This document shows positions 25,056 through 34,441 of a stretch of 64,000 nucleotides of DNA, piece after piece. The DNA lies in contig CACYHW010000001.1 of assembly GCA_902774335.1 (NCBI GenBank), positions 86,040-150,039 on the forward strand, read 5' to 3'. The DNA comes from an uncultured Bacteroidales bacterium (GTDB lineage: Bacteria; Bacteroidota; Bacteroidia; Bacteroidales; Bacteroidaceae). Each line of letters starts with the position of its first letter. Positions within the stretch are counted from its first letter, which is position 1. The notes under the pieces were generated by a model. That model did no database searches. It saw only the letters and a program-made list of their open reading frames with translations, and was not told the DNA's origin. The position numbers were made by a program, and so were the translations under genes.

Positions 25056-27017
25056 TCAGTTGCGGATCAAGCCGGTCCGATAAGCTTGGAGCAGCGCCTT
25101 GAGGTCCTCTACGCGGGCCATGAGGCGCTTTCCTTTGTCGGTGTCGCGTACCAGGATCTGCTGGTCGGAGTATTCCACTATCTGTGTGGAAGCGATTACA
25201 TCCATACCCTCGGCTACTGACTTTTGGATTGACTCGAACGGATGGTGGCGCACCAGGCGCAGGCCGTGCGAGTTGTATATCAGGGTGTAGCCCGCTATTC
25301 CGGTCTGTTGATGATAAACCTTTGAGAATCCGCCGTCAATAACAAGCAGTCGTCCGTCGGCCTTGATTGGGCTCTCGCCGCTGGCTGCCTTTACGGGAAT
25401 GTGTCCGTTGATAATATGGGCGTGCTCCATATCTGTAATGCCGAACTCGCGCAGAATCATCTCGCAGATGTCGCGGCGGTTCTTAAGGCGGTAGTAGTTG
25501 CCCTTTTCCTCATTGTGCGTGCTTTTATCGGCTATGAAATAACGCTCGAACGTAGCCATGCTCTTCTTGTCGAAGGGAGGCGATACGGGACCGCACCAGA
25601 GGTACCAGAACAGGTCCTTGCCGTACTCCTTGAGCGGATCGTCGGCGGTGGAGAAGTAAGCGGTACGCACCAGTTTCTCCAGCGTGTCAAAGAGCTCTCG
25701 GCCCTTGTATTCAACGCCCTGAATCTGCATGGACGCAAAGGTTCCGTCCTCGTTCAGAGGCACACTGCCGTGGTAAAGCAGGTTGTTGTTATGCACCAGA
25801 TAGAGCGATCCATGCGCGAACAGGCACTCCATATGACGAGCCAGGGCCTTGCTGTTGGTAAAGCTGTGTACCAGGCGGTCTATCACGTTCTTCTCGGCCG
25901 GCGTAAGCTTGAAGGGGGCCGATGGGTCCACGGTGGGGAAGTTGGTGTCGCGCAGCGCGTACTCCTGACCGTTGCAGATAACAGTACCCTTTTTGAAATC
26001 TATCTTGTCCAGCAGGTTGCGGTGCTCCATATGGAACTCCGGATGACGCGCAATGACATCGGCCTCAATCTTGAACTGTATGATGGCGATGGCCTTGTGC
26101 ATCTGGGAGAGCAGGCGTATTTGCGGTACGTCGTCCACCGGTGTCTTGTCGGTCTTGACGGGGGTAAACAGCGTGCAGGGATCGTCGGCGTAGGTCTCCA
26201 TGGCGAATGTGGCCAGCGGCAGCAGGTTTATGCCGTAACCGTCCTCAAGCGTGCTCATATCGGCATATTTGATGCTGTTGCGTATCACGTTGGCTACGCA
26301 GGCGGCGCTGCCCGATGCGGCTCCCATCCATACCACGTCGTGGTTGCCCCACTGTATGTCAAAGTCGCGGTAGCTGCACAGCATATCCATGATACGGTGT
26401 GCGCCGGGACCGCGGTCGTAGATGTCACCGATAATGTGGAGCTGGTCAATCACCAGGTCACGTGTGACATCGGCGATGGCTATTATGAAGTGGCTGGCAC
26501 GGCCGGTGGATACGATGGTGTCCACAATGGCCTTGAGGTAGTTGTGCTTGGCCTCGAACGTGCCGCGGGTCTCGTGCATGAGCTCCTCGATGATGTAGGC
26601 GTAGTCCTTGGGCAGGGCCTTGCGCACCTTGGAGCGGGTGTAGCGGGACGATACGCGTGTGAGCACGGCAATCATGCGCATCAGCGTAACCTTGTACCAC
26701 TCGTCCAGGTTCTCGTTTTCGGCCTTGAGGACGCGCAGTTTGGCCTCGGGGTAACTGATCAGGGCGCTCAGGCTGCGCTTATCGTCCACGCTCAGCTCAT
26801 CGCCGAACACAGCCTCGATCTTTTGCTGGATAACGCCCGATGCCGAACGCAGCACATAGTCGAACGCGTCGTACTCGCCGTGGATATCGGTCACAAAATG
26901 CTCGGTACCCTTGGGAAGGTTCAGAATAGCCTCAAGGTTAATTATTTCGGTCGATGCAGCCGCGATGGAGGGGAAGCTCTTGGCCAGCAGCTGCAGATAT
27001 TCTATGCTACGTTCCAT
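25056..27017 (-). CDS. fbp: Class III fructose-1,6-bisphosphatase
   Basis: Gluconeogenic hydrolysis of fructose-1,6-bisphosphate in the cytoplasm. The 653-aa size and calcineurin-like motifs show the class III (Firmicutes/Bacteroidetes) enzyme rather than class I: FVTDIHGEYDAFDYVL (Asp44, His46), HIIGDIYDRGPGAHRI, IQWGNHDVVWMGAASGS and late INGHIPVKAASGESPIKADGRLLVIDGG. The latter half includes a long insertion between metal motifs that is usual for the class. Monocistronic, with a -7 box upstream. Confidence 0.95.
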   Translation of the reverse strand: MERSIEYLQLLAKSFPSIAAASTEIINLEAILNLPKGTEHFVTDIHGEYDAFDYVLRSASGVIQQKIEAVFGDELSVDDKRSLSALISYPEAKLRVLKAENENLDEWYKVTLMRMIAVLTRVSSRYTRSKVRKALPKDYAYIIEELMHETRGTFEAKHNYLKAIVDTIVSTGRASHFIIAIADVTRDLVIDQLHIIGDIYDRGPGAHRIMDMLCSYRDFDIQWGNHDVVWMGAASGSAACVANVIRNSIKYADMSTLEDGYGINLLPLATFAMETYADDPCTLFTPVKTDKTPVDDVPQIRLLSQMHKAIAIIQFKIEADVIARHPEFHMEHRNLLDKIDFKKGTVICNGQEYALRDTNFPTVDPSAPFKLTPAEKNVIDRLVHSFTNSKALARHMECLFAHGSLYLVHNNNLLYHGSVPLNEDGTFASMQIQGVEYKGRELFDTLEKLVRTAYFSTADDPLKEYGKDLFWYLWCGPVSPPFDKKSMATFERYFIADKSTHNEEKGNYYRLKNRRDICEMILREFGITDMEHAHIINGHIPVKAASGESPIKADGRLLVIDGGFSKVYHQQTGIAGYTLIYNSHGLRLVRHHPFESIQKSVAEGMDVIASTQIVEYSDQQILVRDTDKGKRLMARVEDLKALLQAYRTGLIRN

Positions 27018-27031
27018 AGTTCAGTTTTCGG

Positions 27032-27039
27032 CAAATTTA
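27032..27039 (-). promoter_or_regulatory. -7 promoter box for fbp
   Basis: Minus strand TAAATTTG, 14 nt before the fbp start codon. Confidence 0.55.
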
Positions 27040-27073
27040 ACGAAAAAAAGGCTTCATGTGATACTCCTTGCCC

Positions 27074-27081
27074 TATCTTTG
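27074..27081 (+). promoter_or_regulatory. -7 promoter box for the small Cys/His-rich gene and TonB receptor
   Basis: TATCTTTG, 28 nt before the first ATG of the small gene. Confidence 0.6.
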
Positions 27082-27109
27082 CGCGCTGAAAGCATCTAGG
27101 CACTACGGG

Positions 27110-27457
27110 ATGATGAAAAACAGATGGAAACATCTATCGGCATACGTCATGCTGGTATTCTACATGCAGGCACTGCTGCTTGCATCGTTCCACGTACATC
27201 CCCAGCTGCCGCAGAACGAGTCGGCCCGCACTTATACGGAGTACGCCCTGCCCGGCACAGCCCACAGCGTTGACGCTTGCATGGACTGCCCGGTCTGCCA
27301 GTTCCTTGCCGGACTGCAGATGGACGTTCATCATGCTGCGGAGTCTCTGCCCGTATGCACACCGGCCCGTCCGTTCCTTTCATTTACACAAATCACTCTT
27401 ACAGGACAGTTCTCCTGCGTCTCGTGGAGGGCCCCTCCCGTTGAATTCTGCCTTTAA
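27110..27457 (+). CDS. Small secreted Cys/His-rich protein upstream of a TonB receptor
   Basis: About 115 aa; ATG at 27110 or 27113. After a hydrophobic N-terminus (LSAYVMLVFYMQALLLASF) there is HVHP, then CMDCPVCQFLAGLQMDVHHAAE, a compact set of Cys and His residues that could bind a metal ion. I do not recognise a named family with certainty. It lies 71 nt upstream of a TonB receptor, and small proteins of this kind occur beside metal-type TonB receptors in Bacteroidota, so a role in metal uptake or sensing is likely but inferred. A short imperfect hairpin (27470-27492) lies in the gap to the receptor gene. Confidence 0.65.
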   Translation: MMKNRWKHLSAYVMLVFYMQALLLASFHVHPQLPQNESARTYTEYALPGTAHSVDACMDCPVCQFLAGLQMDVHHAAESLPVCTPARPFLSFTQITLTGQFSCVSWRAPPVEFCL

Positions 27458-27528
27458 CAAGTGATCAAAGGGCTGTCCCAAGGTACAGTCCCCTACTATC
27501 GTTATTATCAGAATTCAATAATCCTTTT

Positions 27529-29538
27529 ATGAAAAAGAACATCATAATTGCAGCTGTGCTGTGCCTGTCACTGCACACTGCCGCCTATTCACAAGACAGT
27601 ACAGACATATTCTACAAACATCTTAAACTGGACGAGGTAACAGTTACCGGACTTACCGGAACCAGCCTGCTCAGCCAGACCCCGTCGGCCATAAGCGTGG
27701 CCGATGCATCCACGCTCAGGAACAGGGCATCGTCCAACATCATTGACGCCATAGCTACCGTGCCCGGCGTGAGCCAGGTGACCACCGGCAGCGGTATCTC
27801 CAAGCCCGTTATTCGCGGTCTGGGATACAACCGAGTTATCCTGATGGCCGACGGAATCCGTCAGGAGGGCCAGCAGTGGGGCGACGAGCACGGAATCGAG
27901 GTCGATGCACAGACCATCGGCAGCGCCGAGATCCTGAAGGGACCGGCCAGCCTGATGTACGGTTCGGACGCACTGGCCGGCGTGATCATTCTCAACCCCA
28001 ATCCGTTCCCCGAGCCGGGCACTCTGACAGCCGGAGTGAGCAGCGAATACCAAAGCAACAACGGTCTGGCCGCATACTCCCTGTACCAGGGCGGCAACAG
28101 GAACGGAACCGTCTGGGACGTGCGTTTTACCGATAAGTACGCACATGCGTTCCGCAATGCAGCCGACGGTCTGGTGCCCGGAACCCAGTTCCGTGAGCGT
28201 GCCGCCAGCGGCAAGATAGGCCTTGACCGCGACTGGGGATTCTCACGACTTACCCTGGGCTACTACCACCTTACTCCCGGCATGACCGAGGGCTACGAGG
28301 AGGGTGAGCTGGAGGGCCCCACAGGCTACGCCACCGAACTCCCGTTCCAGCAGGTGCACCACTACAAAGCCGTTCTGGACAACTCATTCATGGTTGGCCC
28401 CGGAAGCCTCAAGGTGCTTGTAGGTTTCCAGCAGAACCGCCGTCAGGAGTTTGAGGAGGAGGCCGATGAGGCCGAGCTGGATTTCAAGCTCTCCACAGTG
28501 AACTATGACCTGCGTTACACCACCGACGAGTGCGGCAGCGGATGGAAGTTCGCAACCGGTGTGGGCGGCATGTACCAGCAGAGCGACAACCTGGGCGAGG
28601 AGGTGCTCATTCCAGCCTACAGACTCTTTGATGCAGGACTCTTTGCAACTACCACCAAGAACTGGGACAGACTGACCATGTCGGGCGGACTCAGATTTGA
28701 CGTGCGTCATCTGGAGAGCCTGTTCCTGGAGGAGAAGTTCGATGCATTCAACCGTGATTACACAGGTGTGACAGGAAGCATCGGCGTAGTATATTCACCC
28801 ACTGACCGCCTTAACCTTAGAGCAAACGTGGCACGCGGATTCCGCGCTCCCAACCTGAGTGAGCTTGCATCGAACGGCGTTCACGAGGGTACCATCCGCT
28901 ACGAGAAGGGTAACAACGCACTCAACCCCGAGTTCAGCCTGCAGGGTGACCTGGGCGCCGACCTGCAGCTGACACGCCTGTCGCTGACCGCCGCCCTATT
29001 CTGCAACCGCATAGACAACTACATCTACGCCCTGCGCACCGGAACCGTAATTGACGGATACGACGAGTTCCGCTACGACGCCACCGACGCACTGCTGTAC
29101 GGAGCGGAGGTATCGGCCGACTATCATCCCGTCCACGCCCTGCATCTGGGAACCGATTTCTCATACGTGCGCGGCACATTCAAGTCCGATGACATGCCGC
29201 TCATCCCCGCTCCCAAGGTTGGTGCCGAGATAAAATGGGAAATCACACACTCCGGAAAGACTCTCAACAACTGCTACCTGTCGCTGCGCGGCGACCATCA
29301 CTTCAAACAGGATCACTTCCTGCCCGGCACCGAGACCGCGACAACTGCTTACACGCTTGTGGGTGCATCGGCCCACACCGATATCCTGGCACGCGGAAAG
29401 AAGGTGGCAGCCCTGACCCTGATTGCGGACAACATTACCGACCAGGTGTACTTTGATCACCTGAGCCGTCTCAAGTACGTTGGCATCCGCAACCCCGGCC
29501 GCAACATCACTCTCAAACTCGAGCTCCCGCTGAGGTAA
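27529..29538 (+). CDS. TonB-dependent outer membrane receptor, probably for a metal (ZnuD-like)
   Basis: A 669-aa receptor: signal peptide ending TAAYSQ, TonB-box-like LDEVTVTG, plug domain (SAISVADASTLRNRAS, VPGVSQVTTGSGISKPVIRGLGYNRVILMADGIRQEGQQWG, AEILKGPASLMYGSDALAG) and a beta-barrel ending in an aromatic-poor strand NITLKLELPLR. The barrel motif FRAPNLSELASNGVHEGTIRYEKG resembles the one in zinc receptor ZnuD, and the receptor is not of the SusC type (no carboxypeptidase-like N-terminal domain). Substrate is inferred. Likely in one transcript with the small Cys/His-rich gene. Confidence 0.85.
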   Translation: MKKNIIIAAVLCLSLHTAAYSQDSTDIFYKHLKLDEVTVTGLTGTSLLSQTPSAISVADASTLRNRASSNIIDAIATVPGVSQVTTGSGISKPVIRGLGYNRVILMADGIRQEGQQWGDEHGIEVDAQTIGSAEILKGPASLMYGSDALAGVIILNPNPFPEPGTLTAGVSSEYQSNNGLAAYSLYQGGNRNGTVWDVRFTDKYAHAFRNAADGLVPGTQFRERAASGKIGLDRDWGFSRLTLGYYHLTPGMTEGYEEGELEGPTGYATELPFQQVHHYKAVLDNSFMVGPGSLKVLVGFQQNRRQEFEEEADEAELDFKLSTVNYDLRYTTDECGSGWKFATGVGGMYQQSDNLGEEVLIPAYRLFDAGLFATTTKNWDRLTMSGGLRFDVRHLESLFLEEKFDAFNRDYTGVTGSIGVVYSPTDRLNLRANVARGFRAPNLSELASNGVHEGTIRYEKGNNALNPEFSLQGDLGADLQLTRLSLTAALFCNRIDNYIYALRTGTVIDGYDEFRYDATDALLYGAEVSADYHPVHALHLGTDFSYVRGTFKSDDMPLIPAPKVGAEIKWEITHSGKTLNNCYLSLRGDHHFKQDHFLPGTETATTAYTLVGASAHTDILARGKKVAALTLIADNITDQVYFDHLSRLKYVGIRNPGRNITLKLELPLR

Positions 29539-29540
29539 TC

Positions 29541-29664
29541 AGGTGACAAAGGGGACGGTTCCGTTTGGCATGCTCTGAAACAACAAAAGAGCGCCTGGGA
29601 AATACCCAAGCGCTGATTGAATCCTTTTGTGCCGTGCCAAACGGAACCGTCCCCTTTGTCACCT
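29541..29664. repeat. GGGGACGG palindrome, composite copy with nested hairpin
   Basis: Identical 30-bp arms (29541-29570, 29635-29664) around a spacer holding agcgcctggg (29590-29599) with cccaagcgct (29605-29614), a second hairpin with one mismatch. Lies between the convergent TonB receptor and pepD genes. Confidence 0.92.
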
Positions 29665-29667
29665 TTG

Positions 29668-31113
29668 TCACCTGATTTCGCGAAGGATCGCAAGCAGGTG
29701 CTCAAAGACCATGGGAACCGTAGCCAGCTCCAAACGCTCCGAAGGAGAGTGAACGCCGCGAAGTGTCGGGCCGATGGAGATCATATCCAGATCAGGATAC
29801 GATGTCAGGAACAGGCCGCACTCCAGACCGGCATGAATAGCCTTGACCTTGGGATCCTTACCGAACAGTTCCTTATATGTGCGGACTGAAATATCAAGAA
29901 GCTCCGATTTAGGATTGGGAGCCCAGCCGGGATACCCCTCACCCCGCTCCACCTTGGCTCCGGCAAGACGGAAGCAGGCTGCAAGAGTCTCCTGCACGGC
30001 ATATTTGGCCGATTCCACCGAGCTGCGCTGGCTGGCCAGCATGGTCACCCTGCCCTGCTCCGTGCGTATGCGTGCCAGGTTGGACGATGTCTCCACCAGT
30101 CCGGGCACATCCATGCTCATGGCATAGACACCGTTGAACACGGCAAATACGGAGCGTATGATGTTACGTGCCACCGCAGTCTCGATGCACTCAGCAACTG
30201 CATCGGTCGACTCCATGAAGAACTTGGCCTCCTTCTCGGTCACATGATACTCTTCCTGGATATCGGCCGCAAAGATGTTGAAGTCAACGCGTATCTTCTC
30301 GCGGTCGGCAAACGGAACCGCAATCACGGCCGTGGCGTCACGCGGAATGGCGTTGTGCAGATTACCTCCGCTCAAGGAAACCAGTCGCAGGTCATACTTG
30401 TCCAGCGCAGCGTTCAGGAAGCGCGCCAGTATCTTGTTGGCATTGGCAAAACCCTTGTCAATATCATCGCCCGAATGGCCGCCGTGGAACTTGTCCACGC
30501 CCACACGCAGGAAGAAATACCCCGCAGGAACAGCCTCAGGCTTATAGTCAAACTCAACAGTTGTATTGATACCGCCGGCGCAGCCTATGAATATCTCGCC
30601 CTCATCCTCCGAGTCCAGGTTGATGAGCATCTTACCGTTCATCATACCCGGCTTAAGGTTCTCGGCACCGGTCAGACCGGTCTCCTCAGACACGGTAAAG
30701 AGGCACTCCACAGGTCCGTGCTCGATATCGGGACTGTCCAGCACGGCAAGAGCCATGGCAATTCCCATGCCGTCATCGGCCCCCAGTGTGGTACCGCGGG
30801 CCTTGAGCCAGCCCTCCTCCACGTAGGTCTCTATGGGCTGCGTCATAAAGTCATGCTCCAGCGTGGCGTCCTTCTCGCACACCATATCCTGATGAGCCTG
30901 CAGGATCACCGTCTGACGGTTCTCGAATCCCAGGCTCGCCGGTTTGGAAATAAGCACGTTACCAACCTCGTCCCTACGGCATGCCAGACCGCGTGCGGCG
31001 GCAAAGTCCATAAGGTATTCTATCATCTTCTCCTCGTGTCCGGACGGACGCGGAATGCGGCATATCTCAAGGAATATGTCCATCACTCTTTTTGACCAGT
31101 CTCTCTTTTCCAT
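29668..31113 (-). CDS. pepD: Cytosolic aminoacyl-histidine dipeptidase (beta-Ala-His dipeptidase)
   Basis: Zn-dependent M20-family peptidase that cleaves Xaa-His dipeptides. Metal-site motifs in order: VILQAHQDMVCEKD, GTTLGADDGMGIAMALA, FTVSEETGLTGAENL (general base and ligand Glu pair), INLDSEDEG and FHGGHSGDDID. No signal peptide. The start MEKRDWSKRVMD (481 aa) was preferred over an in-frame Met eight codons upstream because homologues begin near the -KR-VMDIFLEICRIPRPS segment; this is a judgement. It is convergent with the receptor gene. Confidence 0.93.
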   Translation of the reverse strand: MEKRDWSKRVMDIFLEICRIPRPSGHEEKMIEYLMDFAAARGLACRRDEVGNVLISKPASLGFENRQTVILQAHQDMVCEKDATLEHDFMTQPIETYVEEGWLKARGTTLGADDGMGIAMALAVLDSPDIEHGPVECLFTVSEETGLTGAENLKPGMMNGKMLINLDSEDEGEIFIGCAGGINTTVEFDYKPEAVPAGYFFLRVGVDKFHGGHSGDDIDKGFANANKILARFLNAALDKYDLRLVSLSGGNLHNAIPRDATAVIAVPFADREKIRVDFNIFAADIQEEYHVTEKEAKFFMESTDAVAECIETAVARNIIRSVFAVFNGVYAMSMDVPGLVETSSNLARIRTEQGRVTMLASQRSSVESAKYAVQETLAACFRLAGAKVERGEGYPGWAPNPKSELLDISVRTYKELFGKDPKVKAIHAGLECGLFLTSYPDLDMISIGPTLRGVHSPSERLELATVPMVFEHLLAILREIR

Positions 31114-31191
31114 ATGGTGAATTCTTAACAACTCCAAAAATACAGCATTCTTGCAAATATTTCAACTTAAATCCCTAACTTCGCGGACTGT

Positions 31192-31404
31192 ATGTGGAAA
31201 ACGTTTCTGACAGTTGTACTTCTCATTCTCGCGGCAGTAGTCCTATTATCAGCTAATATACTGCTCAAAAAGAACGGCAGGTTTCCAAACATCCACGTAG
31301 GAAAGAACCCGGCTATGAGAAAGCGCCGTATCGGATGCGTTGAATCACAGGACGCACAGGCCCAGAAGAGCAATCCCATGGCCGTGTCAGAAAAGAGCAA
31401 ATAA
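31192..31404 (+). CDS. Small conserved-looking membrane protein
   Basis: Seventy residues: a single N-terminal membrane segment (FLTVVLLILAAVVLLSANILL), then a short basic tail with FPNIHVGKNPAMRKRRIGCVESQD. No known function. It precedes the OmpH-like gene by 17 nt, so they are probably co-transcribed. A weak -7 box, TAACTTCG (31176-31183), lies upstream. Similar short proteins (membrane helix, then HVG-N-AMR-R-I-C) are, from memory, common in Bacteroidales. Confidence 0.65.
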   Translation: MWKTFLTVVLLILAAVVLLSANILLKKNGRFPNIHVGKNPAMRKRRIGCVESQDAQAQKSNPMAVSEKSK

Positions 31405-31421
31405 TAAAAATACTGAACTAT

Positions 31422-32000
31422 ATGAACTTCAAATCCGCTTCATCACTTGTTTTGTCAGCAGTAGCTGTGCTTGGCTTCAGCCAGTGCAAACAGCAGACTT
31501 CAGCCCCCGTTCAGGAGCAGGCACCCGTTGCAGTATCGGGTCTCAAGATTGCCTACATCGACGTAGACTCTCTCCTGGCCAACTACGCATTCTATCAGGA
31601 TCTCTCCGAGGAGATGCTCCGCAAGGAGGAGAACTACCGTCTTGTCCTGGCCGAGGATGCCAACAAGTTCCAGAAGGACGTGACCGACTTCAACAAGAAG
31701 ATTGAGAACGGAGTATATTCATCAAGAGAGCGCGCCGAGGCCGAGCAGAACCGTCTGGCCAAGAGACAGCAGGCCCTGCAGGAAAAGAGCGACAAGTACA
31801 GCAAGGAGTTGGCCGATGAGGGCAACGCCAATGCCCAGAAGGTCAGCGAGACCATCGACAACTTCATCAAGGAGTACAACAAGTCACACGGTTATGACCT
31901 GATCATCTCCAAGTCAAGCCTGATGTTCGCCAACGAGAGCCTGAACATCACCGCCGAGATTCTGGAAGGTCTGAACGCCGCCTACAAACCCGGCAAGTAA
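31422..32000 (+). CDS. OmpH/Skp-family periplasmic chaperone, lipoprotein form
   Basis: Skp-like chaperones hold unfolded outer membrane proteins in the periplasm. The 192-aa product starts with a lipoprotein-like signal (VLGFSQC), so it may be membrane-tethered. Then comes KIAYIDVDSLLANYAFYQDLSEEML, the typical OmpH entry strand and helix, a long charged coiled coil (KEENYRLVLAEDANKFQKDV to AEQNRLAKRQQALQEKSDKY), and the closing strand YDLIISKSSLMFANESLNIT. Followed by an intrinsic terminator. Confidence 0.88.
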   Translation: MNFKSASSLVLSAVAVLGFSQCKQQTSAPVQEQAPVAVSGLKIAYIDVDSLLANYAFYQDLSEEMLRKEENYRLVLAEDANKFQKDVTDFNKKIENGVYSSRERAEAEQNRLAKRQQALQEKSDKYSKELADEGNANAQKVSETIDNFIKEYNKSHGYDLIISKSSLMFANESLNITAEILEGLNAAYKPGK

Positions 32001-32020
32001 TCCGAACGACACATATATAG

Positions 32021-32053
32021 AAAGGTCATCCGCACGGGTGACCTTTTCTTTTT
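32021..32053 (+). terminator. Intrinsic terminator after the OmpH-like gene
   Basis: Stem aaaggtcatcc / gggtgaccttt (11 bp, one G-U), loop gcac, then ttttcttttt. Confidence 0.88.
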
Positions 32054-32086
32054 GTACCCCGACGGAGCGCAAACACAAAAAAAAAC

Positions 32087-32094
32087 TATCTTTG
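32087..32094 (+). promoter_or_regulatory. -7 promoter box for the CE15-like gene
   Basis: TATCTTTG, 18 nt before the start codon. Confidence 0.6.
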
Positions 32095-32112
32095 TAAGAA
32101 AATATACTACTT

Positions 32113-33474
32113 ATGAGAATTATCAGAAATATCCTTGCAGGCGCACTCCTGGCCTGCTTTCCGTTTACTGCAAACGCCCAGTTCATGATGTTTGGCGGCG
32201 GCAACCGCGCCAGTCAGGACAGCTTGCGTAAGATTGCGGCTGCCGATTATGCCGATATGCTGGCAAAGGTGGGTGTGGACCAGCCCCGCGAGGGACGTCA
32301 GCCCAACAGTCAGGACGAGAGCAAACATCCCAACTACGATGAGCTCACAGCCAACCCCTACCCCTTCTACCCCGACCCCTTGGTAACTGAGAGCGGCAAG
32401 AAGGTCACCAGCGCCAAGATGTGGAACAAGGTGCGCCGTCCCGAGATAGTCAAGCTCTTTGAGGACAATGTCTACGGCCGCATCCCCGACAACGTTCCCG
32501 GCGTTAAATGGGAGGTCACCAGCGAGGAGAAGAAGGAGTTTGCCGGCAAGCCAGTAGTGGTACGCATGCTCAAAGGTGTGGTCGATAACTCCAGCTACCC
32601 CGCAATAACCGTCGAGATACAGGCCAACGTAGTCTACCCTGAAGGCCAGCAGAACCTGCCCGTAATCATAGAGTTCGGATTCGGAGGCGGTGATCCCACC
32701 CGCGTCCGCGCCGGCAGCACCTCATGGCAGCAGATGGTCATTGAGCGGGGCTGGGCAGCAGCCACCATCAACCCCTCCTCCATCCAGGCCGATGCAGGCT
32801 CGGGCCTTACCAACGGCATCATAGGACTGTGCAACAAGGGTGAGTTCCGCCAGCCCACCGACTGGGGTTCGCTCCGCGCATGGGGCTGGGGCCTTTCAAG
32901 ACTGATTGACTATTTTGAGACCGATAAGACCTTCGACGCCACCAAGTGCGCCATTGAGGGTGTATCACGCTACGGCAAGGCATCGCTCGTGGCTATGGCG
33001 TTCGAGGAGCGCATAGCCGCCGGATTCATAGCATCATCCGGTAAGGCCGGCGCAGCAGGCTGGCGTCGTGACTGCGGCGAGAGCATCGGCAACATAGTAT
33101 CCAACGAGGAGTACCACTGGGTATGCGGTAACCTTATCAAATACGGTACCGATCCCATGACCGAGAATGACCTGCCCGTGGATCAGCATGAACTCATAGC
33201 ACTGTGCGCACCGCGTGCATGCTTTATCTCCACCGGCAGCTGGAACGGCGACAAGTGGCAGGATGTGGTAGGTTCGTTCATATCGGCCTCAAAGGCATCG
33301 CCCGTGTATGAGCTGTTCGGCTACAAGGGCGTGGGCACCGACCTGTTCCCGGGTATGGACAACGGTCTTATGGAGGGACGACTCACTTACCGTCAGCACC
33401 ATGGCGGGCATGAGGCTGGACCTAACTGGCCGTATTTCCTTGACTTTTTTGAAAGAGAAGTGGTGAAGAAATAG
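32113..33474 (+). CDS. CE15-like glucuronoyl esterase
   Basis: Predicted alpha/beta-hydrolase of the CE15 type, which cuts ester bonds between glucuronic acid on xylan and lignin alcohols or related esters. Signal peptide to TANAQ, so exported. Family landmarks: PDPLVTESGKKVTS, W-NKVRRPEIVKLFEDNVYG, FGFGGGDPTR, W-W-LSRLIDYFE, nucleophile motif EGVSRYGK (Ser285; CE15 more often has Cys before Ser), AGWRRD-GE and the His motif YRQHHGGHEAGPNW. The partial gene at the left edge is a relative. Its stop codon lies at the outer edge of a 91-bp inverted repeat. Confidence 0.82.
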   Translation: MRIIRNILAGALLACFPFTANAQFMMFGGGNRASQDSLRKIAAADYADMLAKVGVDQPREGRQPNSQDESKHPNYDELTANPYPFYPDPLVTESGKKVTSAKMWNKVRRPEIVKLFEDNVYGRIPDNVPGVKWEVTSEEKKEFAGKPVVVRMLKGVVDNSSYPAITVEIQANVVYPEGQQNLPVIIEFGFGGGDPTRVRAGSTSWQQMVIERGWAAATINPSSIQADAGSGLTNGIIGLCNKGEFRQPTDWGSLRAWGWGLSRLIDYFETDKTFDATKCAIEGVSRYGKASLVAMAFEERIAAGFIASSGKAGAAGWRRDCGESIGNIVSNEEYHWVCGNLIKYGTDPMTENDLPVDQHELIALCAPRACFISTGSWNGDKWQDVVGSFISASKASPVYELFGYKGVGTDLFPGMDNGLMEGRLTYRQHHGGHEAGPNWPYFLDFFEREVVKK

Positions 33475-33563
33475 AATTGAAAATTTTTGGAGCAGTGAGA
33501 GGAGAGAAAGTTTACTTTCTATCCCAAGTCGCGACAAAAATCATGGAACGAAGTTACATAATT
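33473..33563. repeat. Left 91-bp inverted repeat of the DUF4476 cassette
   Basis: Matches the reverse complement of 34490-34580 with about two mismatches plus ragged inner ends. Contains gtcgcgacaaaaatcatgg and an inner near-palindrome gaaagtttactttc. Its outer end overlaps the stop codon of the CE15-like gene. Confidence 0.93.
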
Positions 33564-33618
33564 AACAATAGAGTGTTTAGATCGTCTTTATAGTAGAAAA
33601 CACTTAAAGACTATTGTG

Positions 33619-34422
33619 ATGAAACGTAATTTGATGATGATTGGCATAGCAGTTGCAGCGCTTCTGCTTTGCACGGAGAATATTCAGGCACAGTCCAGAG
33701 TTGCACGAAGAACACGCACTGAGCGCCGCGAGGTCCGCCGCGACGAGAAACTTGTCCGCCAGCCCGATCCCCGCCGCACACAGGGAGCACCCGTAATAGT
33801 TGAACAGAGAAGGCCAGTCCTCAAGGTGGTTGACAACGAGGTGATACGCGCATTTGACCGTGAGCGCTTTGATTCAGACCGTCTTAAGATGGCCGATATG
33901 ATATTCAGCACAGGCGGTCTGATGACCGTGGGTCAGATAACCAGGATATCGGATATCTTTGACTACGACAGCAACCGTATCAAGTTCCTCAAGAATGCAT
34001 ATCAGAACTGCGTAGACCGTCATAACTACTATCTGGTTCTGGCTACTCTCGACTACAGCTCAAGCCGCGAAAAGATCATAAAGTTCGTAATGGAAGAGCA
34101 AGACAGGCCTTACTACGATGCCGAGGTTGTAAGAAAGGTTTCATCTTCGGATATGACCGCCATCCTCAAGGCTCTCAAGAACGAGACATTTGACTCTACA
34201 CGTGAAAAGCTTGCCAGGATGATTACCAGCGGCAGCCTGTTCACATCACGTCAGATAGCCGATATGGCCAAGACATTCAAGTTCGACAGCAACCGCTACG
34301 ACTTCCTGCTCGACGCTTACCGCAGCTGCTCAGACCCGCAGAACTACGCTATTGCGGCCAACACACTTGAATTCAACTCAAACCGCAATGACCTTATGCG
34401 TAAGATCACCCGCCGTCCGTAG
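33619..34422 (+). CDS. Secreted protein with two DUF4476 repeats
   Basis: A 267-aa protein with an N-terminal signal (IGIAVAALLLCTENIQAQ) and a basic, Arg-rich linker (TRTERREVRRDEKL). Two copies of a helical repeat follow: one from about residue 74 (EVIRAFDRERFDSDRLKMAD) and one from about 177 (AILKALKNETFDSTREKLAR), each with F-D-S-D-R/N-R-F-L-Y and a terminal YSSS/FNSN-R pattern, which fits the DUF4476 family. Function unknown; some relatives are predicted surface or periplasmic proteins. The ATG used lies one codon after an in-frame GTG. The gene is alone inside a 91-bp inverted repeat, between convergent neighbours. Confidence 0.8.
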   Translation: MKRNLMMIGIAVAALLLCTENIQAQSRVARRTRTERREVRRDEKLVRQPDPRRTQGAPVIVEQRRPVLKVVDNEVIRAFDRERFDSDRLKMADMIFSTGGLMTVGQITRISDIFDYDSNRIKFLKNAYQNCVDRHNYYLVLATLDYSSSREKIIKFVMEEQDRPYYDAEVVRKVSSSDMTAILKALKNETFDSTREKLARMITSGSLFTSRQIADMAKTFKFDSNRYDFLLDAYRSCSDPQNYAIAANTLEFNSNRNDLMRKITRRP

Positions 34423-34441
34423 TAACAGCAACACCCCCAAC

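Noticed and set aside
25401-27089. 562-codon open frame on the plus strand opposite fbp
   Set aside because: The fbp frame has all metallophosphatase motifs; the opposite frame is low in complexity (Val, His, Gly rich) and has no recognisable domain.
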